NCBI RefSeq assembly: GCF_012979535.1
Contig: NZ_CP053015.1
Coordinates: 1,054,001-1,118,000 of the forward strand
Direction of reading: 5' to 3'
From: Sphingomonas lacunae
GTDB taxonomy: Bacteria; Pseudomonadota; Alphaproteobacteria; Sphingomonadales; Sphingomonadaceae
Length of the DNA: 64,000 bases
The position numbers and the translations under genes were made by a program. Below, piece after piece: positions 34,680 through 44,601 of the stretch (position 1 is its first letter; each line of letters opens with the position of its first letter). The notes below the pieces were generated by a model that was not told where the DNA came from, searched no databases, and saw nothing but the letters and a program-made list of their open reading frames with translations.

Positions 34680-35285
34680 ATGTCGGGCAAGGCGGTAATT
34701 TTCGATGTCGGGCGGGTGCTGTTCCACTGGGACCTGCGCCACCTGTTCGGGCAGCTGATAGCCGATCCGGCCGAGCTTGAATGGTTCGTCACCCACGTGA
34801 TCAGCCCCGAATGGCATTTCCAGCATGATGCCGGGCGCGATCTTGATTCGATGCTGGCCGAGCGCATTGCCGAATTCCCCGGTCACGCCCCGCTGATCCA
34901 TGCCTATCGCGCCCGCTTCAACGAGACGATTCCCGGACCGGTCGAGGGGATGCACGATCTGGTGCACGACCTGCACCAGGTGGGCGTGCCGCTGTACATC
35001 ATCAGCAATTTCGGCGCCGAATTCTGGGACGCGTTCCGTCCCACCCAGCCGATCTTCGACCTGTTCGACGATCTGCTGATCTCCGGGCGGGAGAAACTGA
35101 TCAAGCCCGACCCCGCCATCTACCGGCTGGCGCTCGACCGCTTCGGTCTGACACCTGAGCAGGCGCTGTTCATCGATGATGTGCCCGCCAATATTGCCGG
35201 GGCGCAGAGTGTCGGCATTGCCGGCCATGTCTTTCGTGATGCCGATGGTGCGCGCGACTGGTTGCGTGGCTTTGGCCTCCCCTAG
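34680..35285 (+). CDS. HAD-superfamily hydrolase (HAD-IA, phosphatase-like)
   Basis: A 201-residue HAD enzyme. Motif I is FDVGRVL, where the second Asp of DxD is a Gly as in the YihX glucose-1-phosphatase group. Motif II is IISN, motif III KPDPAIY and motif IV FIDDVPANI. A helical cap lies between motifs I and II. It should be a small phosphatase or haloacid-type hydrolase of unknown substrate. GGGGGTGGG lies just upstream of the ATG at 34680. Confidence 0.88.
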   Translation: MSGKAVIFDVGRVLFHWDLRHLFGQLIADPAELEWFVTHVISPEWHFQHDAGRDLDSMLAERIAEFPGHAPLIHAYRARFNETIPGPVEGMHDLVHDLHQVGVPLYIISNFGAEFWDAFRPTQPIFDLFDDLLISGREKLIKPDPAIYRLALDRFGLTPEQALFIDDVPANIAGAQSVGIAGHVFRDADGARDWLRGFGLP

Positions 35286-35300
35286 GTGCTGCCGCCGGGT

Positions 35301-37409
35301 TTATTCCACGCCCAGCTCGGTCAGGATGAACGCCATTTCCTCGGCATCCTCCTTCAATGATTCGAACCGGCCCGATTTGCCGCCATGCCCCGCGCCCATG
35401 TTGGTCTTGAGGATCAGTGTGGCGTCATTGGTGCGCGTCGCGCGCAGCTTCGCCACCCATTTCGCCGGCTCCCAATAGGTGACGCGCGGGTCGTTGAGGC
35501 CGGCGGTGACCATCAGCGGCGGATAGGCCTGGGCTGACACCTGATCATAGGGGCTGTAGCTGGCGATCAGGTCATAGGCGGCGACATCCTCGATCGGATT
35601 GCCCCATTCGGGCCATTCGCCCGGCGTCAGTGGCAGGCTGGCGTCGAGCATGGTGTTGAGCACATCGACGAACGGCACATGCGCGACCGCCGCGCCCCAC
35701 AGTTGTGGTGCCATGTTGATCGCGGCGCCGACCAGCTCGCCACCGGCGCTGCCGCCGGCAATCGAGATGCGCCCCGGCCGCGTCACGCCCCGGTCCACCA
35801 GCGCCTCGGCAATGTCGATGAAGTCGTGGAAGGTATTGGTCCGCTGGGTCAGCTTGCCTGACTGGTACCAGTGACGGCCCAGATCATCGCCGCCGCGGAT
35901 ATGGGCGATGGCATAGACAAAACCCCGGTCGAGCAGGCTGAGCCGGTTGGTCGAGAAACCGGGCGGGATGGCAATGCCATAGGCGCCATAGCCATAGAGG
36001 TGGAGCGGCCGGTCTTGTGGCAGGGCGCCCTCGGCTTCGCCCGCCCGCTTCCAGACGAGGCTGACCGGGACAGCGGTGCCATCGCGCGCGGTGACCATCA
36101 ACCGGGTGGTCGCATAGAGGCTGGCCTCATAGCCCGAGGGCACCTCCTGCACCTTGCGCACGGTCAGGCTGCGGGCCTTGACGTCATAGTCATAGACGGT
36201 GCCGGGGGTGACCATCGATTCATAGCCGAGCCGCAACGTGCCGGTGCACCATTCGGGATTTTCGCTGAGGCCCGCGTCATAGCTGGCTTCGGGGAAGGCG
36301 ATGCGCTCGACGCGGGCGGGGTCATCATAATAGCGGACCTCGATCTGATCGAGGCCATCCTCGCGCCCCTCGACGACATAGAAGTCGGCAAAGGTCGTCA
36401 CGTCGGTCATGTAGAATCGGTCCGACCCCTCAATGAGGCCGGTCCACTTGCCCGGATCGGCGAGCGGCGCGGTGGCGAGGCGGAAATTGGGGTGGCTATC
36501 GTTGGTGTGGATGAACAGCGTCTCGCCATGATCCTCCACCGCATATTCGACGCCCTTGCGCCGCGCGGCGACGAGGATCGGCTCGGCCAAAGGATTGTCG
36601 GCAGGCAGCAGCCGCACCTCGCTTGTCTCATGGTCGCCGGTGGTGATCACGAGGAACCGCTCGGACTGGGTCACCCCAACATCGACGCGGAACCCCTCAT
36701 CGGCCTCGCGGAACAGCTCGATATCCTCGGCAGGATCGCTGCCCACCCAGTGCAGGCGCGCATTGTCGGTCCGCCACTGCGCATTGGCAAGACCATAGAG
36801 TAGCCCGCGCGAATCGGCCGTCCAGGCAAGTGAGGACAGCGTGCTGGGGATGGTGTCGGGTAACAGATCACCGCTGGCGAGGTCGCGCAGATGGACGGTA
36901 AAGCGCTCCGACCCGTCGGTGTCGGTCGAATAGGCGAGGGTGCGGCCATCGGGGCTGACGGCAAAGGCCCCCAGCCGGAAATAGTCATGCCCCTCGGCCA
37001 GCGCAGGCTCGTCAAGGATGCACTCATGCCCCGACCCCTCGGGCGCATCGGCCGGACGGCGCCACCAGGTGCGATATTGCGCGCCCTCGGCAAATTCGCG
37101 CCAGTAAAGCCAGTCGCCCTCACGCGCCGGGACTGATCGGTCCTCTTCCTTGATGCGCCCTTTCAGCTCTTCATACAGCCGGTCGAGCAGCGGCTGGTGC
37201 GGTGCCATATGCGCCTCAAACCAGCGGTTCTCCGCCTCCAGATGCGCCAGCACCTCGGTATCCTTGACCTCGGGATAGCCGGGATCACGCAGCCAGGCAT
37301 AATCATCGCTGAGCGTGCGGCCATGGTGGCTGGCGCTGTGCGGCTTGCGGGCGGCGATGGGGGCAGAGGCGGGGGCGGAAGCGGGCGTCGTTTCGGTCAT
37401 GCTTGCCAT
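35301..37409 (-). CDS. S9A-family oligopeptidase (oligopeptidase B / protease II)
   Basis: A 702-residue cytoplasmic serine peptidase. An N-terminal beta-propeller (about 80-420) limits access to an alpha/beta hydrolase domain. The nucleophile motif is GGSAGGELVG, followed by GLNDPRV with the acid and GAGHGGKSGR with the His. It should cut short peptides after basic residues. There are two near starts at 37409 and 37400, neither with a clear ribosome site. No signal peptide is present. Confidence 0.93.
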   Translation of the reverse strand: MASMTETTPASAPASAPIAARKPHSASHHGRTLSDDYAWLRDPGYPEVKDTEVLAHLEAENRWFEAHMAPHQPLLDRLYEELKGRIKEEDRSVPAREGDWLYWREFAEGAQYRTWWRRPADAPEGSGHECILDEPALAEGHDYFRLGAFAVSPDGRTLAYSTDTDGSERFTVHLRDLASGDLLPDTIPSTLSSLAWTADSRGLLYGLANAQWRTDNARLHWVGSDPAEDIELFREADEGFRVDVGVTQSERFLVITTGDHETSEVRLLPADNPLAEPILVAARRKGVEYAVEDHGETLFIHTNDSHPNFRLATAPLADPGKWTGLIEGSDRFYMTDVTTFADFYVVEGREDGLDQIEVRYYDDPARVERIAFPEASYDAGLSENPEWCTGTLRLGYESMVTPGTVYDYDVKARSLTVRKVQEVPSGYEASLYATTRLMVTARDGTAVPVSLVWKRAGEAEGALPQDRPLHLYGYGAYGIAIPPGFSTNRLSLLDRGFVYAIAHIRGGDDLGRHWYQSGKLTQRTNTFHDFIDIAEALVDRGVTRPGRISIAGGSAGGELVGAAINMAPQLWGAAVAHVPFVDVLNTMLDASLPLTPGEWPEWGNPIEDVAAYDLIASYSPYDQVSAQAYPPLMVTAGLNDPRVTYWEPAKWVAKLRATRTNDATLILKTNMGAGHGGKSGRFESLKEDAEEMAFILTELGVE

Positions 37410-37460
37410 GTAGGCGATTGGCCGACAGAAGGAAGGGGAAAGCGGGAGGCAGGGGACCGG

Positions 37461-38720
37461 ATGATGCGCAGGATAGGGATTGGGCTGGCCTCGGCCTTGC
37501 TTGCCAGCGTGACGACTGTGGCACAGGCGCAGGATAGCCTGCCTTCCGCGCCCGTGGCGCCCCCTGCCTCACCGGCCCCGCCCTGTGCCGGAGCGATCAT
37601 CCGTGCCGTCGATGGCACTGTCCATTGCCTCACCTTCGAAACCCGGCCGATGATCCGCCTCGCAGGATCGGCCCAGCGCTGGGTTGCCGGCGCGTTGCTT
37701 GACTGGATCCGCTGGCCAAGGGCGCTCAATGCCCCGGCAGACTGGATCAGCGAGAGCGAGCCGGCTGTGCAGCAATGGCTGGCCGACCCGGCCCGGCGCA
37801 GCCGTGGGATTACCTATCTGCTCGACGTGGGTCCCGACGGTGGCGTGCGCGGCTGCACCATCCAGCGCCACACAGGCTTTGCCGAAGCACCCTCACCAGC
37901 CCACGCCAGCCTGTGCGACACCTTGCGGCGCACGGTGCGGCTTCGCCACGCGCTGGATGCCAATGGCCAGCCTGTTGCCTCGGCCTTCGAGGTCACGGTC
38001 GATTTTGCCATGGCGATGGTTCAGGCGGGCGGGCCGCCGCAGCCCCTGATCACCGAACTGCAACTGTCGCCGGCCCCGCCCCCACCCCCGCCGGCGGTGC
38101 CGCAATGGCCACCGTCATGGGCCCAGTTGCCAACTGCGGTGACCATCCCCCTCGCTCAAGGCGGAACGACGGCCTTTGCACCCCACACGCCGGGGTGGAC
38201 GGGCGTGCTGGTCACCTCGGGCCCGGATGGGGTGCGCTCATGCCAGATCGTTCGCCCCTCCGCCGATCCCCGTTTCGACCGGCGTGCCTGTCAGGCCGCT
38301 TCGCGGCGCGGTGCCCTGAGCTATGACTGGCCGACCAGCGGGCGGGTGTATCCGATGCGCACCCCGATTCACTTTGTGCCGGTCGATGGACGGCCCCACG
38401 CCATCATGCCGGTTGCCCGGGGTGTTGTCGGCGCCGCTATCCCTTCCGAAGTCCTGCAAATGCTGGCGGATCGTGCTGCCGCCGCCGCGACCGGACAACC
38501 CGCGCCGGATCTCGCTGCCCTGCGCCTGTCGGCCGGCTTTGACCGGACGGGCCGCGCCACCCGCTGCGAAGTGGTGGAAACGAGCGGCAATGATGCCGCT
38601 GATGTGGCGGCCTGCACGGCCTTGCGTTCGGCGCAAGGCATCCTGCCCGGCCATGACATTTTTGGCTGGCCGGTCGAGAGCACGACCTATGGCCTGTCGC
38701 TGGCCCGCGCAGCCCCCTAG
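37461..38720 (+). CDS. Secreted protein with three TonB-C-like repeats
   Basis: A 419-residue exported protein. A signal peptide (GIGLASALLASVTTVAQA) precedes three repeats resembling the TonB C-terminal fold, at about residues 105-185, 230-300 and 340-415. Each carries the pattern of a GPDG/GFDRTG turn, a CxI/CEV strand, a conserved Cys later on and a final strand. A Pro-rich linker lies between the first two. There is no membrane helix, unlike a true TonB. AGGGG lies at good distance from the first of two adjacent ATGs. Function unknown. Confidence 0.7.
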   Translation: MMRRIGIGLASALLASVTTVAQAQDSLPSAPVAPPASPAPPCAGAIIRAVDGTVHCLTFETRPMIRLAGSAQRWVAGALLDWIRWPRALNAPADWISESEPAVQQWLADPARRSRGITYLLDVGPDGGVRGCTIQRHTGFAEAPSPAHASLCDTLRRTVRLRHALDANGQPVASAFEVTVDFAMAMVQAGGPPQPLITELQLSPAPPPPPPAVPQWPPSWAQLPTAVTIPLAQGGTTAFAPHTPGWTGVLVTSGPDGVRSCQIVRPSADPRFDRRACQAASRRGALSYDWPTSGRVYPMRTPIHFVPVDGRPHAIMPVARGVVGAAIPSEVLQMLADRAAAAATGQPAPDLAALRLSAGFDRTGRATRCEVVETSGNDAADVAACTALRSAQGILPGHDIFGWPVESTTYGLSLARAAP

Positions 38721-38752
38721 CGAGGGCGGGGCGCTGGTCCTATAGTGCGGCC

Positions 38753-40609
38753 ATGACTGAACAAAGTGATACGCTGCTGAGCGCCGCCGCCCGTCCCGAC
38801 CACCCCGCCCATGCGCGCACCGCCGCGTTGAGGGCCGAGCTGGCAAAGGCCGGGATTGACGGCTTTGTCGTGCCGATCTCCGACGAGCATATGAGCGAAT
38901 ATGTCGGCGCCTATGCGCAGCGACTATGCTGGCTGACCGGCTTCAATGGCTCGGCCGGGACGGCGGTGGTGCTGACCGATCCGGCCAAGGGCGCCGCCAT
39001 CGCCATTGATGGCCGCTATGAACTGCAGGTGCGCGATCAGGTGCCAGCGGGGCTCTATGACTATGTCGACACCCCCGGAAAGACGCTGTCGGGCTGGCTC
39101 GCCGGCCACGCGGGTGAGGGCGCGCGGATCGGCTATGACGCCTGGCTGCATGGCGAACAGTGGGTCAAGGCGATGAGCGACGCGCTGAAGCCCGTCGGCG
39201 CCACCATGGTGCCGGTCGACTCCAACCCGGTCGATGCCGTCTGGACCGACCGTCCGCGGCCGAGCGATGCCCCGCTGCGGGTTCAGCCCGATGTCGTGGC
39301 CGGACAGGGTTCTGCCGACAAGCGGGCCAAGGTTGGCGAGTGGCTGAAGGAGAAAAAACTCGACGCCACGGTCATCACCGCGCTCGATTCGGTGGCATGG
39401 CTGTTCAACGTGCGCGGGGCGGATGTCAGCCGCACACCGGTGCCGCTGTCCTTCGCGATTGTTCATGCCGACGGCACGGCGCAGCTGTTCGTCGATGATG
39501 TGAAGCTGCCGCCCGAGGTGAAAGCGCATCTTGGCAATGCCGTGCGCGTCGCCCCCTATGGTGAGATCATCCACGGGCTCGACGCACTGGCCGGCAAGAA
39601 GGTCGCGGTCGATCCTGAACGCACGGTGCAGGCGATCATCGCCCGGCTGGAGGCGGCGGGCGCCCAGATTGAACGGCTCCGTGACCCGACGATCCTGCCC
39701 AAGGCGGTGAAGAATAGTGTCGAACTCGACGGCATGCGCGCCGCGCACGTCCGCGACGGCGGTGCGCTCAGCCGCTTCCTGCGCTGGGCGTCGCTGGAAG
39801 CACCCAAGGGCGGGATCGACGAGATCAAGGCGGCCACCCAGCTGGAGGCGTTCCGCCGCGAAACCGGCGAACTGATCGACCTGTCCTTTGACTCCATTTC
39901 GGGCGCCGGGCCCAATGGCGCGCTGATGCATTATCGCGTCAGCGAGGAGACCAACCGGCCACTCGAGAATGGATCGCTCTATCTGATCGATTCGGGCGGC
40001 CAATATATTGACGGTACGACCGACGTGACGCGCACCATCGCCATCGGCACGCCGAGTGAGGAAATGCGCCGCCGCTTCACCCAGGTGCTTAAGGGGCATA
40101 TCGCGCTGGCCACTGCCGTTTTCCCGGCAGGCACGCGGGGCAGCCAGCTCGACACGCTGGCACGCATGCACCTGTGGGCCGATGGGGTCGATTATGCCCA
40201 TGGCACCGGCCATGGCGTCGGCCAGTTCCTGTCGGTCCATGAAGGGCCGCAGCGGATCGGCAAGTCGGCCGGCGGGCAGGCGGGAACCGAGGAAGTGCTG
40301 CAGGCCGGCATGGTCCTGTCGAACGAGCCAGGTTATTACAAGCCCGGCCATTATGGCATCCGCATCGAAAATCTGGTCATCGTCGTCGAGCGCGAGGTCG
40401 CCGGGGCAGAGCACAGGATGCTGGGCTTTGAAACCATCACCTTTGCCCCCATCGACCGCAACCTGATCGACCTTGAGATGCTGTCGGGCCCTGAACAGCG
40501 TTGGGTCGATACCTATCATGCCGAAGTGCTGACCAGGGTCGGACCGTTGGTCAATGCGGAGGAGCGCGCCTGGCTCGAAGCGGTCTGCGCGCCGCTTGGC
40601 AGCGCCTGA
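38753..40609 (+). CDS. Aminopeptidase P family (M24B) Xaa-Pro peptidase
   Basis: A 618-residue metallopeptidase cutting N-terminal residues before proline. Two creatinase-like N-terminal domains precede the pita-bread catalytic domain. The metal ligands are seen in LIDSGGQYIDGTTDVTRT (two Asp), GTGHGVGQFLSVHEGP (His) and later Glu residues in NEPGYY and FETITF. The length matches the three-domain plant/animal-like form. It ends 16 bases before the thioesterase gene. Confidence 0.95.
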   Translation: MTEQSDTLLSAAARPDHPAHARTAALRAELAKAGIDGFVVPISDEHMSEYVGAYAQRLCWLTGFNGSAGTAVVLTDPAKGAAIAIDGRYELQVRDQVPAGLYDYVDTPGKTLSGWLAGHAGEGARIGYDAWLHGEQWVKAMSDALKPVGATMVPVDSNPVDAVWTDRPRPSDAPLRVQPDVVAGQGSADKRAKVGEWLKEKKLDATVITALDSVAWLFNVRGADVSRTPVPLSFAIVHADGTAQLFVDDVKLPPEVKAHLGNAVRVAPYGEIIHGLDALAGKKVAVDPERTVQAIIARLEAAGAQIERLRDPTILPKAVKNSVELDGMRAAHVRDGGALSRFLRWASLEAPKGGIDEIKAATQLEAFRRETGELIDLSFDSISGAGPNGALMHYRVSEETNRPLENGSLYLIDSGGQYIDGTTDVTRTIAIGTPSEEMRRRFTQVLKGHIALATAVFPAGTRGSQLDTLARMHLWADGVDYAHGTGHGVGQFLSVHEGPQRIGKSAGGQAGTEEVLQAGMVLSNEPGYYKPGHYGIRIENLVIVVEREVAGAEHRMLGFETITFAPIDRNLIDLEMLSGPEQRWVDTYHAEVLTRVGPLVNAEERAWLEAVCAPLGSA

Positions 40610-40625
40610 GCGGAACCCGCTGCTG

Positions 40626-41114
40626 ATGAACCGTAATTGGTGGCAGGTCCCGGAAGACCGCTTTGCCAGCCACACGCCGACGCGTGTGCGCTATAATGAG
40701 ATCGACCATCAGGGGATCGTCTTCAACGGCAATTACCTGATCTATGCTGACATTGGCGTGACCGAATTGTTCCGGGCGCTGGGTGAAGGGACGCCCGGCC
40801 CCTTCTTCGCGCAATATGGCACCGACATTGTCATGGTGAATGCGGAGATTGACTATCACGCCTCGGCGCGGCTCGACGAAATGATCGTCGTCGCGGCGCG
40901 GGTGGCGCGCTTTGGCAGGACCAGCTTCACCATCCATGTCGGCCTGTTCCGCGATGACGGGCAGGGCGGGCGGGAAAGGCTCACCGACATGGCGCTGACC
41001 TACGCCCATGTCGAACAGGATCTGTCCAAGGCGGTGCCGCTGCCCGCCAGCTTCATTGCCGATGTCCGTTCCTTCCAGCCTGACCCGCCCGAACAGGCGG
41101 CCGCCAGGGGATAG
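40626..41114 (+). CDS. Hotdog-fold acyl-CoA thioesterase (4HBT/YbgC-like)
   Basis: A 162-residue thioesterase. The opening strand VRYNEIDHQGIVFNGNYL has the catalytic Asp of the YbgC/4HBT class in NEIDHQG, followed by the hotdog helix and strands (DYHASARLDEMIVVAARVA). The substrate is unknown. It follows the aminopeptidase by 16 bases. A longer frame from 40554 overlaps that gene and is not used. Confidence 0.88.
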   Translation: MNRNWWQVPEDRFASHTPTRVRYNEIDHQGIVFNGNYLIYADIGVTELFRALGEGTPGPFFAQYGTDIVMVNAEIDYHASARLDEMIVVAARVARFGRTSFTIHVGLFRDDGQGGRERLTDMALTYAHVEQDLSKAVPLPASFIADVRSFQPDPPEQAAARG

Positions 41115-41186
41115 GGCCTGTCGCCAGGCCCTGTGGCTGGCATGCCCTTGGCCACCAGAACCGCTCTACTCTTCCCGCGCGATAGA

Positions 41187-41220
41187 CAAAAAAAGGGCCG
41201 CCCGGAGGCAGCCCTTAAGG
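41187..41220 (-). terminator. Terminator for the phosphomannomutase gene
   Basis: On the minus strand, AAGGGC...GCCCTT form a stem, followed by TTTTTTT (the A-run at 41187-41194). It lies about 120 bases after the gene's stop, beyond two more hairpins at 41235-41252 and 41304-41324. Confidence 0.8.
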
Positions 41221-41340
41221 AGGATTGGGAGAGAGTGCCTCGAAAGGCACCCCCTTTATGGGTAGGCGCGGCTTATGCTGCAACTGCGAAAGGAACAAGG
41301 AGGGTTGCATTTTTTGCAACCATCTGGCCAATGGCAAGGG

Positions 41341-42723
41341 TCAGTGGCCTGCCTGTGCTGTACGATCAACGCCGCTCAGCGCCAGCTGCCGGTCAATCTC
41401 GGTAACCAGCCGCTGCAGGCCTGCCTCATCGCCAGCCTCCGCCCGCGCAACCAGCACATCCTGGGTGTTGGATGCACGCAATAACCACCAGCCATCGGCG
41501 GTCATGACGCGTGCACCATCGGTGCGGTCAACCTTCGCGCCATCGGCAGACAGGCGATCAAGCACTTCATCGATCACCGCGAACTTGCGGCTCTCGTCGA
41601 CCTGGAACCGCAGTTCGGGGGTGTTGACCATCGGCTGCATGGCGCCACGGGACTGGGTGACAGAACGCCCCAATTTCCCCACGGATTCAATTAGCTGCAC
41701 TGCAGCATAAAGGGCGTCGTCAAAGCCGTAATATTTGTGGGCAAAAAAGATGTGGCCGCTCATCTCGCCTGCCAGCGGGGAGTGCACCTCTTTCATCTTC
41801 GCCTTGATCAGGCTGTGGCCGGTCTTCCACATCAGCGGCGTGCCACCCAGCGCCTCGACCTTGTCGAACAGGGATTGGCTGGCCTTCACATCGGCAATGA
41901 TGGTCGCCCCCGGTGCCTCTTTCAGCACCATTTCGGCGTAAATCTGCAGCAACTGGTCGCCCCAGATGATGCGGCCTTCACCGTCAATCGCACCGATCCG
42001 GTCGCCATCACCATCAAAGGCAACACCGAAATCGAGTCGGTTGTCGGCGACAAGCTTGCGCAGGTCGACCAGATTCTTCTCCTCGGTCGGATCGGGATGG
42101 TGGTTGGGAAAATGCCCGTCAACGTCAGTATAGAGCGTCAAATGCTCCCCCGGCAGGCGCGCGACGAGCGCTTCTACCACCGGCCCGGCGGCTCCATTGC
42201 CGGCATCCCATCCGATTCGCAGCGGCGGGCCACTGAAGCCCTGCACCAGCCGGTCGACATAGGCATCGAACACCGCGACCTGTTCGACCTGCCCGGATCC
42301 GCTGTCCCAGTCGCCCGCCGCTGCCATGCTGCCGATTGTCCGGATCTGCTCACCATAAAAAGGTGCGCCATGCGCCACGAATTTGAAGCCGTTATAGTCG
42401 GGGGGATTATGGCTGCCGGTTATCTGTATGCCGCCATCGGCTGACAGGTGGTATGTCGCAAAATAGAGCATCGGCGTCGCCGACGGGCCTATGGCCAGCA
42501 CGGTGCAACCGGTGGAAACCAGCCCGGCGGTCAGGGCCTCGGCCAGCATCGGTGACGACAGGCGCCCATCATAACCCACGGCCACCCGGCTGCCACCGGC
42601 GCGGCGGATCATCGTGCCGAAACTGCGGCCAATGGCATTGGCATCGGCGGCGCTCAGGGTCTGGTCGATAATGCCGCGAATGTCATATTCACGCAGCATG
42701 GTCGGGTCGAATTCATGGGTCAT
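41341..42723 (-). CDS. Phosphomannomutase/phosphoglucomutase
   Basis: A 460-residue alpha-D-phosphohexomutase that makes sugar phosphates for lipopolysaccharide and exopolysaccharide. The phosphoserine loop is TGSHNP (Ser104), the magnesium loop is FDGDGDR, the sugar-binding loop is GEMSGH and the phosphate-binding loop RxSNT is at the end (LRASNT). The start at 42723 is preceded by AGGACC. It lies 29 bases after mipZ on the same strand. Confidence 0.94.
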   Translation of the reverse strand: MTHEFDPTMLREYDIRGIIDQTLSAADANAIGRSFGTMIRRAGGSRVAVGYDGRLSSPMLAEALTAGLVSTGCTVLAIGPSATPMLYFATYHLSADGGIQITGSHNPPDYNGFKFVAHGAPFYGEQIRTIGSMAAAGDWDSGSGQVEQVAVFDAYVDRLVQGFSGPPLRIGWDAGNGAAGPVVEALVARLPGEHLTLYTDVDGHFPNHHPDPTEEKNLVDLRKLVADNRLDFGVAFDGDGDRIGAIDGEGRIIWGDQLLQIYAEMVLKEAPGATIIADVKASQSLFDKVEALGGTPLMWKTGHSLIKAKMKEVHSPLAGEMSGHIFFAHKYYGFDDALYAAVQLIESVGKLGRSVTQSRGAMQPMVNTPELRFQVDESRKFAVIDEVLDRLSADGAKVDRTDGARVMTADGWWLLRASNTQDVLVARAEAGDEAGLQRLVTEIDRQLALSGVDRTAQAGH

Positions 42724-42752
42724 GGTCGCTGGTCCTGCTGAATTGGCCGAAA

Positions 42753-43565
42753 TCAAACGGCGCGGTCTGTCGTCGCCTGACGACGGGAGGCGATGGCCGC
42801 GGTGTCGGGCAGCGCCAGTCCGGCCAGCATCTCCCGCAATTCCTGCCTGGCGGCAATGTGGCTGGTGCCCAGTTCACCCAGCTGCCCCTTGTCGAGCAAG
42901 GTCAGGCCGGCGGGGAAAAGTTCGCGAAAGATGACGCGTTCGGACAGGCCGGGGACAATGCGGAAACCGACCCGCCGCGACAATTCGCTCATCGCGTCGC
43001 CGACCCGGCGCTTGTTGCGCGCTTCCAGGTGCTGGATGCGGTTGCGCAAAACGACCCAGTCGATCGTGCCGCCGTCAATCTGCGCACGGGTCTTGCGCGC
43101 GTTCCAGATCAGCTCGGCATAAAAACTTGGGCGGGCGAGGCGGAAACTTTCTGCATCGACCTGGCCGATCAGGTCGAAATCGACGAAACTGTCGTTCATC
43201 GGCGTGACCAGCGTGTGCGCCAGCGTGGCCATATATCGCGCCAGCGTATCGTCACGGCCCGGTGTGTCGACCACCAGGAAATCGACGCCGTCGATCAGCT
43301 CTAGCACCTTTTCCTGCAACGCTTCCACCGGCGCGTCGCCCAGCACGCCGAATCGCGGGATAGGCAGCTGGGCATTGCGCCGCTGAGCGGTGTTGGTGCG
43401 ATTCTCGAGATAGCGGTAAAAGGTGCGCTGGCGATGGTCGAGGTCGAGCCCGGCCACCCGTGCGCCCATGGATGCCAGCGCCACGGCGACATGCACGGCA
43501 CAGGTCGATTTGCCGGTGCCGCCCTTTTCATTCGCAAAGACAATGATGTGTGGATTGGATGACAC
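42753..43565 (-). CDS. mipZ: Division plane positioning ATPase MipZ
   Basis: A 270-residue ParA/MinD-type ATPase. In Caulobacter and relatives it binds ParB near the origin and blocks FtsZ at the poles so that cells divide at midcell. The deviant Walker A is KGGTGKST (14-21), followed by [30 protein letters not shown] and [13 protein letters not shown], all typical of MipZ. The start codon is GTG at 43565. It is divergent from panC and lies upstream of the phosphohexomutase gene. Confidence 0.94.
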   Translation of the reverse strand: MSSNPHIIVFANEKGGTGKSTCAVHVAVALASMGARVAGLDLDHRQRTFYRYLENRTNTAQRRNAQLPIPRFGVLGDAPVEALQEKVLELIDGVDFLVVDTPGRDDTLARYMATLAHTLVTPMNDSFVDFDLIGQVDAESFRLARPSFYAELIWNARKTRAQIDGGTIDWVVLRNRIQHLEARNKRRVGDAMSELSRRVGFRIVPGLSERVIFRELFPAGLTLLDKGQLGELGTSHIAARQELREMLAGLALPDTAAIASRRQATTDRAV

Positions 43566-43650
43566 AGTCTGCCCGGTCTCTCACATTAGGGGCTGGCGCG
43601 GCCAGCAATGCGGTTGCTACTGGCACGGCTCTAATCACAGGGACGGCACC

Positions 43651-44490
43651 ATGCAAACCATCCGTACGCTCGGCGCGTTGCGCGCCGCCACTGCAGCCTG
43701 GCGCAAGGCGGGCGAGCGAATCGCGCTGGTGCCGACCATGGGCGCGCTTCACGACGGCCATATGACGCTGGTGCGCGAGGCCCGGCGCCTCGCGGATCGG
43801 GTAATTGTCTCGATCTTCGTCAACCCGATGCAGTTCGGTCCCAATGAGGATCTGGATGCCTACCCCCGGCGAGAGGCGGCCGATGCGGCCTTGCTGGTTG
43901 CCGAATCGGTTGATCTGTTGTGGGCGCCCGATGCTGCGGTGATGTATCCACAGGGCCATGCCTCCCGAATCAGCGTCGCCGGGCTCGATGCGCCGCTGTG
44001 TGGTGCCGCGCGCCCCGGCCATTTCGACGGGGTCTCCACCGTCGTCGCCAAATTGTTCAACCAGACGGCCCCCGATCTCGCCCTGTTCGGTGAAAAGGAC
44101 TGGCAACAGCTTGCCATCATCCGTCGCATGGCGCTGGATCTCGATTTTGATCTGGACATCGTCGGTGTCCCGACCGTGCGGGAGGCCGACGGCCTCGCCC
44201 TGTCGTCCCGCAACGCCTATCTGACCGCAGAGGAACGGGCGGCCGCTTCGGCCCTGCCGCGGACCATGGCCCAGGCGGCCACCGCGATCAGTGGTGGCGA
44301 ATCGGTGGCCGCCGCCCTCGACACTGCCCGTCAAGCACTGCTCGCGGCCGGCTTTGCCAGCGTCGATTATCTCGAACTGCGCGATGCCGACTCTCTCGCG
44401 GCGCTTGATTCACCGTGCGACACTGCCCGCCTGTTCGTCGCCGCGCGGCTCGGCAAGGCCCGTCTGATCGACAATATTCCATTGAATTGA
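43651..44490 (+). CDS. panC: Pantoate-beta-alanine ligase
   Basis: A 279-residue cytidylyltransferase-fold enzyme joining pantoate and beta-alanine, the last step of vitamin B5 synthesis. The HIGH-like loop is MGALHDGHMTLV (His34, His37), followed by VNPMQFGPNEDL, GEKDWQQ and LSSRNAYL. The length matches the family. The ATG at 43651 opens with the usual QTIRTLGALR. No other pan gene is nearby. Confidence 0.96.
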   Translation: MQTIRTLGALRAATAAWRKAGERIALVPTMGALHDGHMTLVREARRLADRVIVSIFVNPMQFGPNEDLDAYPRREAADAALLVAESVDLLWAPDAAVMYPQGHASRISVAGLDAPLCGAARPGHFDGVSTVVAKLFNQTAPDLALFGEKDWQQLAIIRRMALDLDFDLDIVGVPTVREADGLALSSRNAYLTAEERAAASALPRTMAQAATAISGGESVAAALDTARQALLAAGFASVDYLELRDADSLAALDSPCDTARLFVAARLGKARLIDNIPLN

Positions 44491-44529
44491 CACAGCTTTG
44501 GACAATTTATTGATCTGGTAACGAACGCG

Positions 44530-44544
44530 TTAACCATTTGTTGA
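44530..44544 (+). promoter_or_regulatory. CtrA-box-like site upstream of the Sel1-like gene
   Basis: TTAACCATTTGTTGA reads TTAA-N7-TTGA, one base from the CtrA consensus, and contains the classic TTAACCAT half. It lies 58 bases before the ATG of the Sel1-like gene. That is a typical place for CtrA to bind at promoters in alphaproteobacteria. Confidence 0.6.
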
Positions 44545-44601
44545 CCCTGTTGGGGTGAATTTCCGTTCCGGAGCAAACACGCTCCGTAATGGGGAAGACC
44601 A

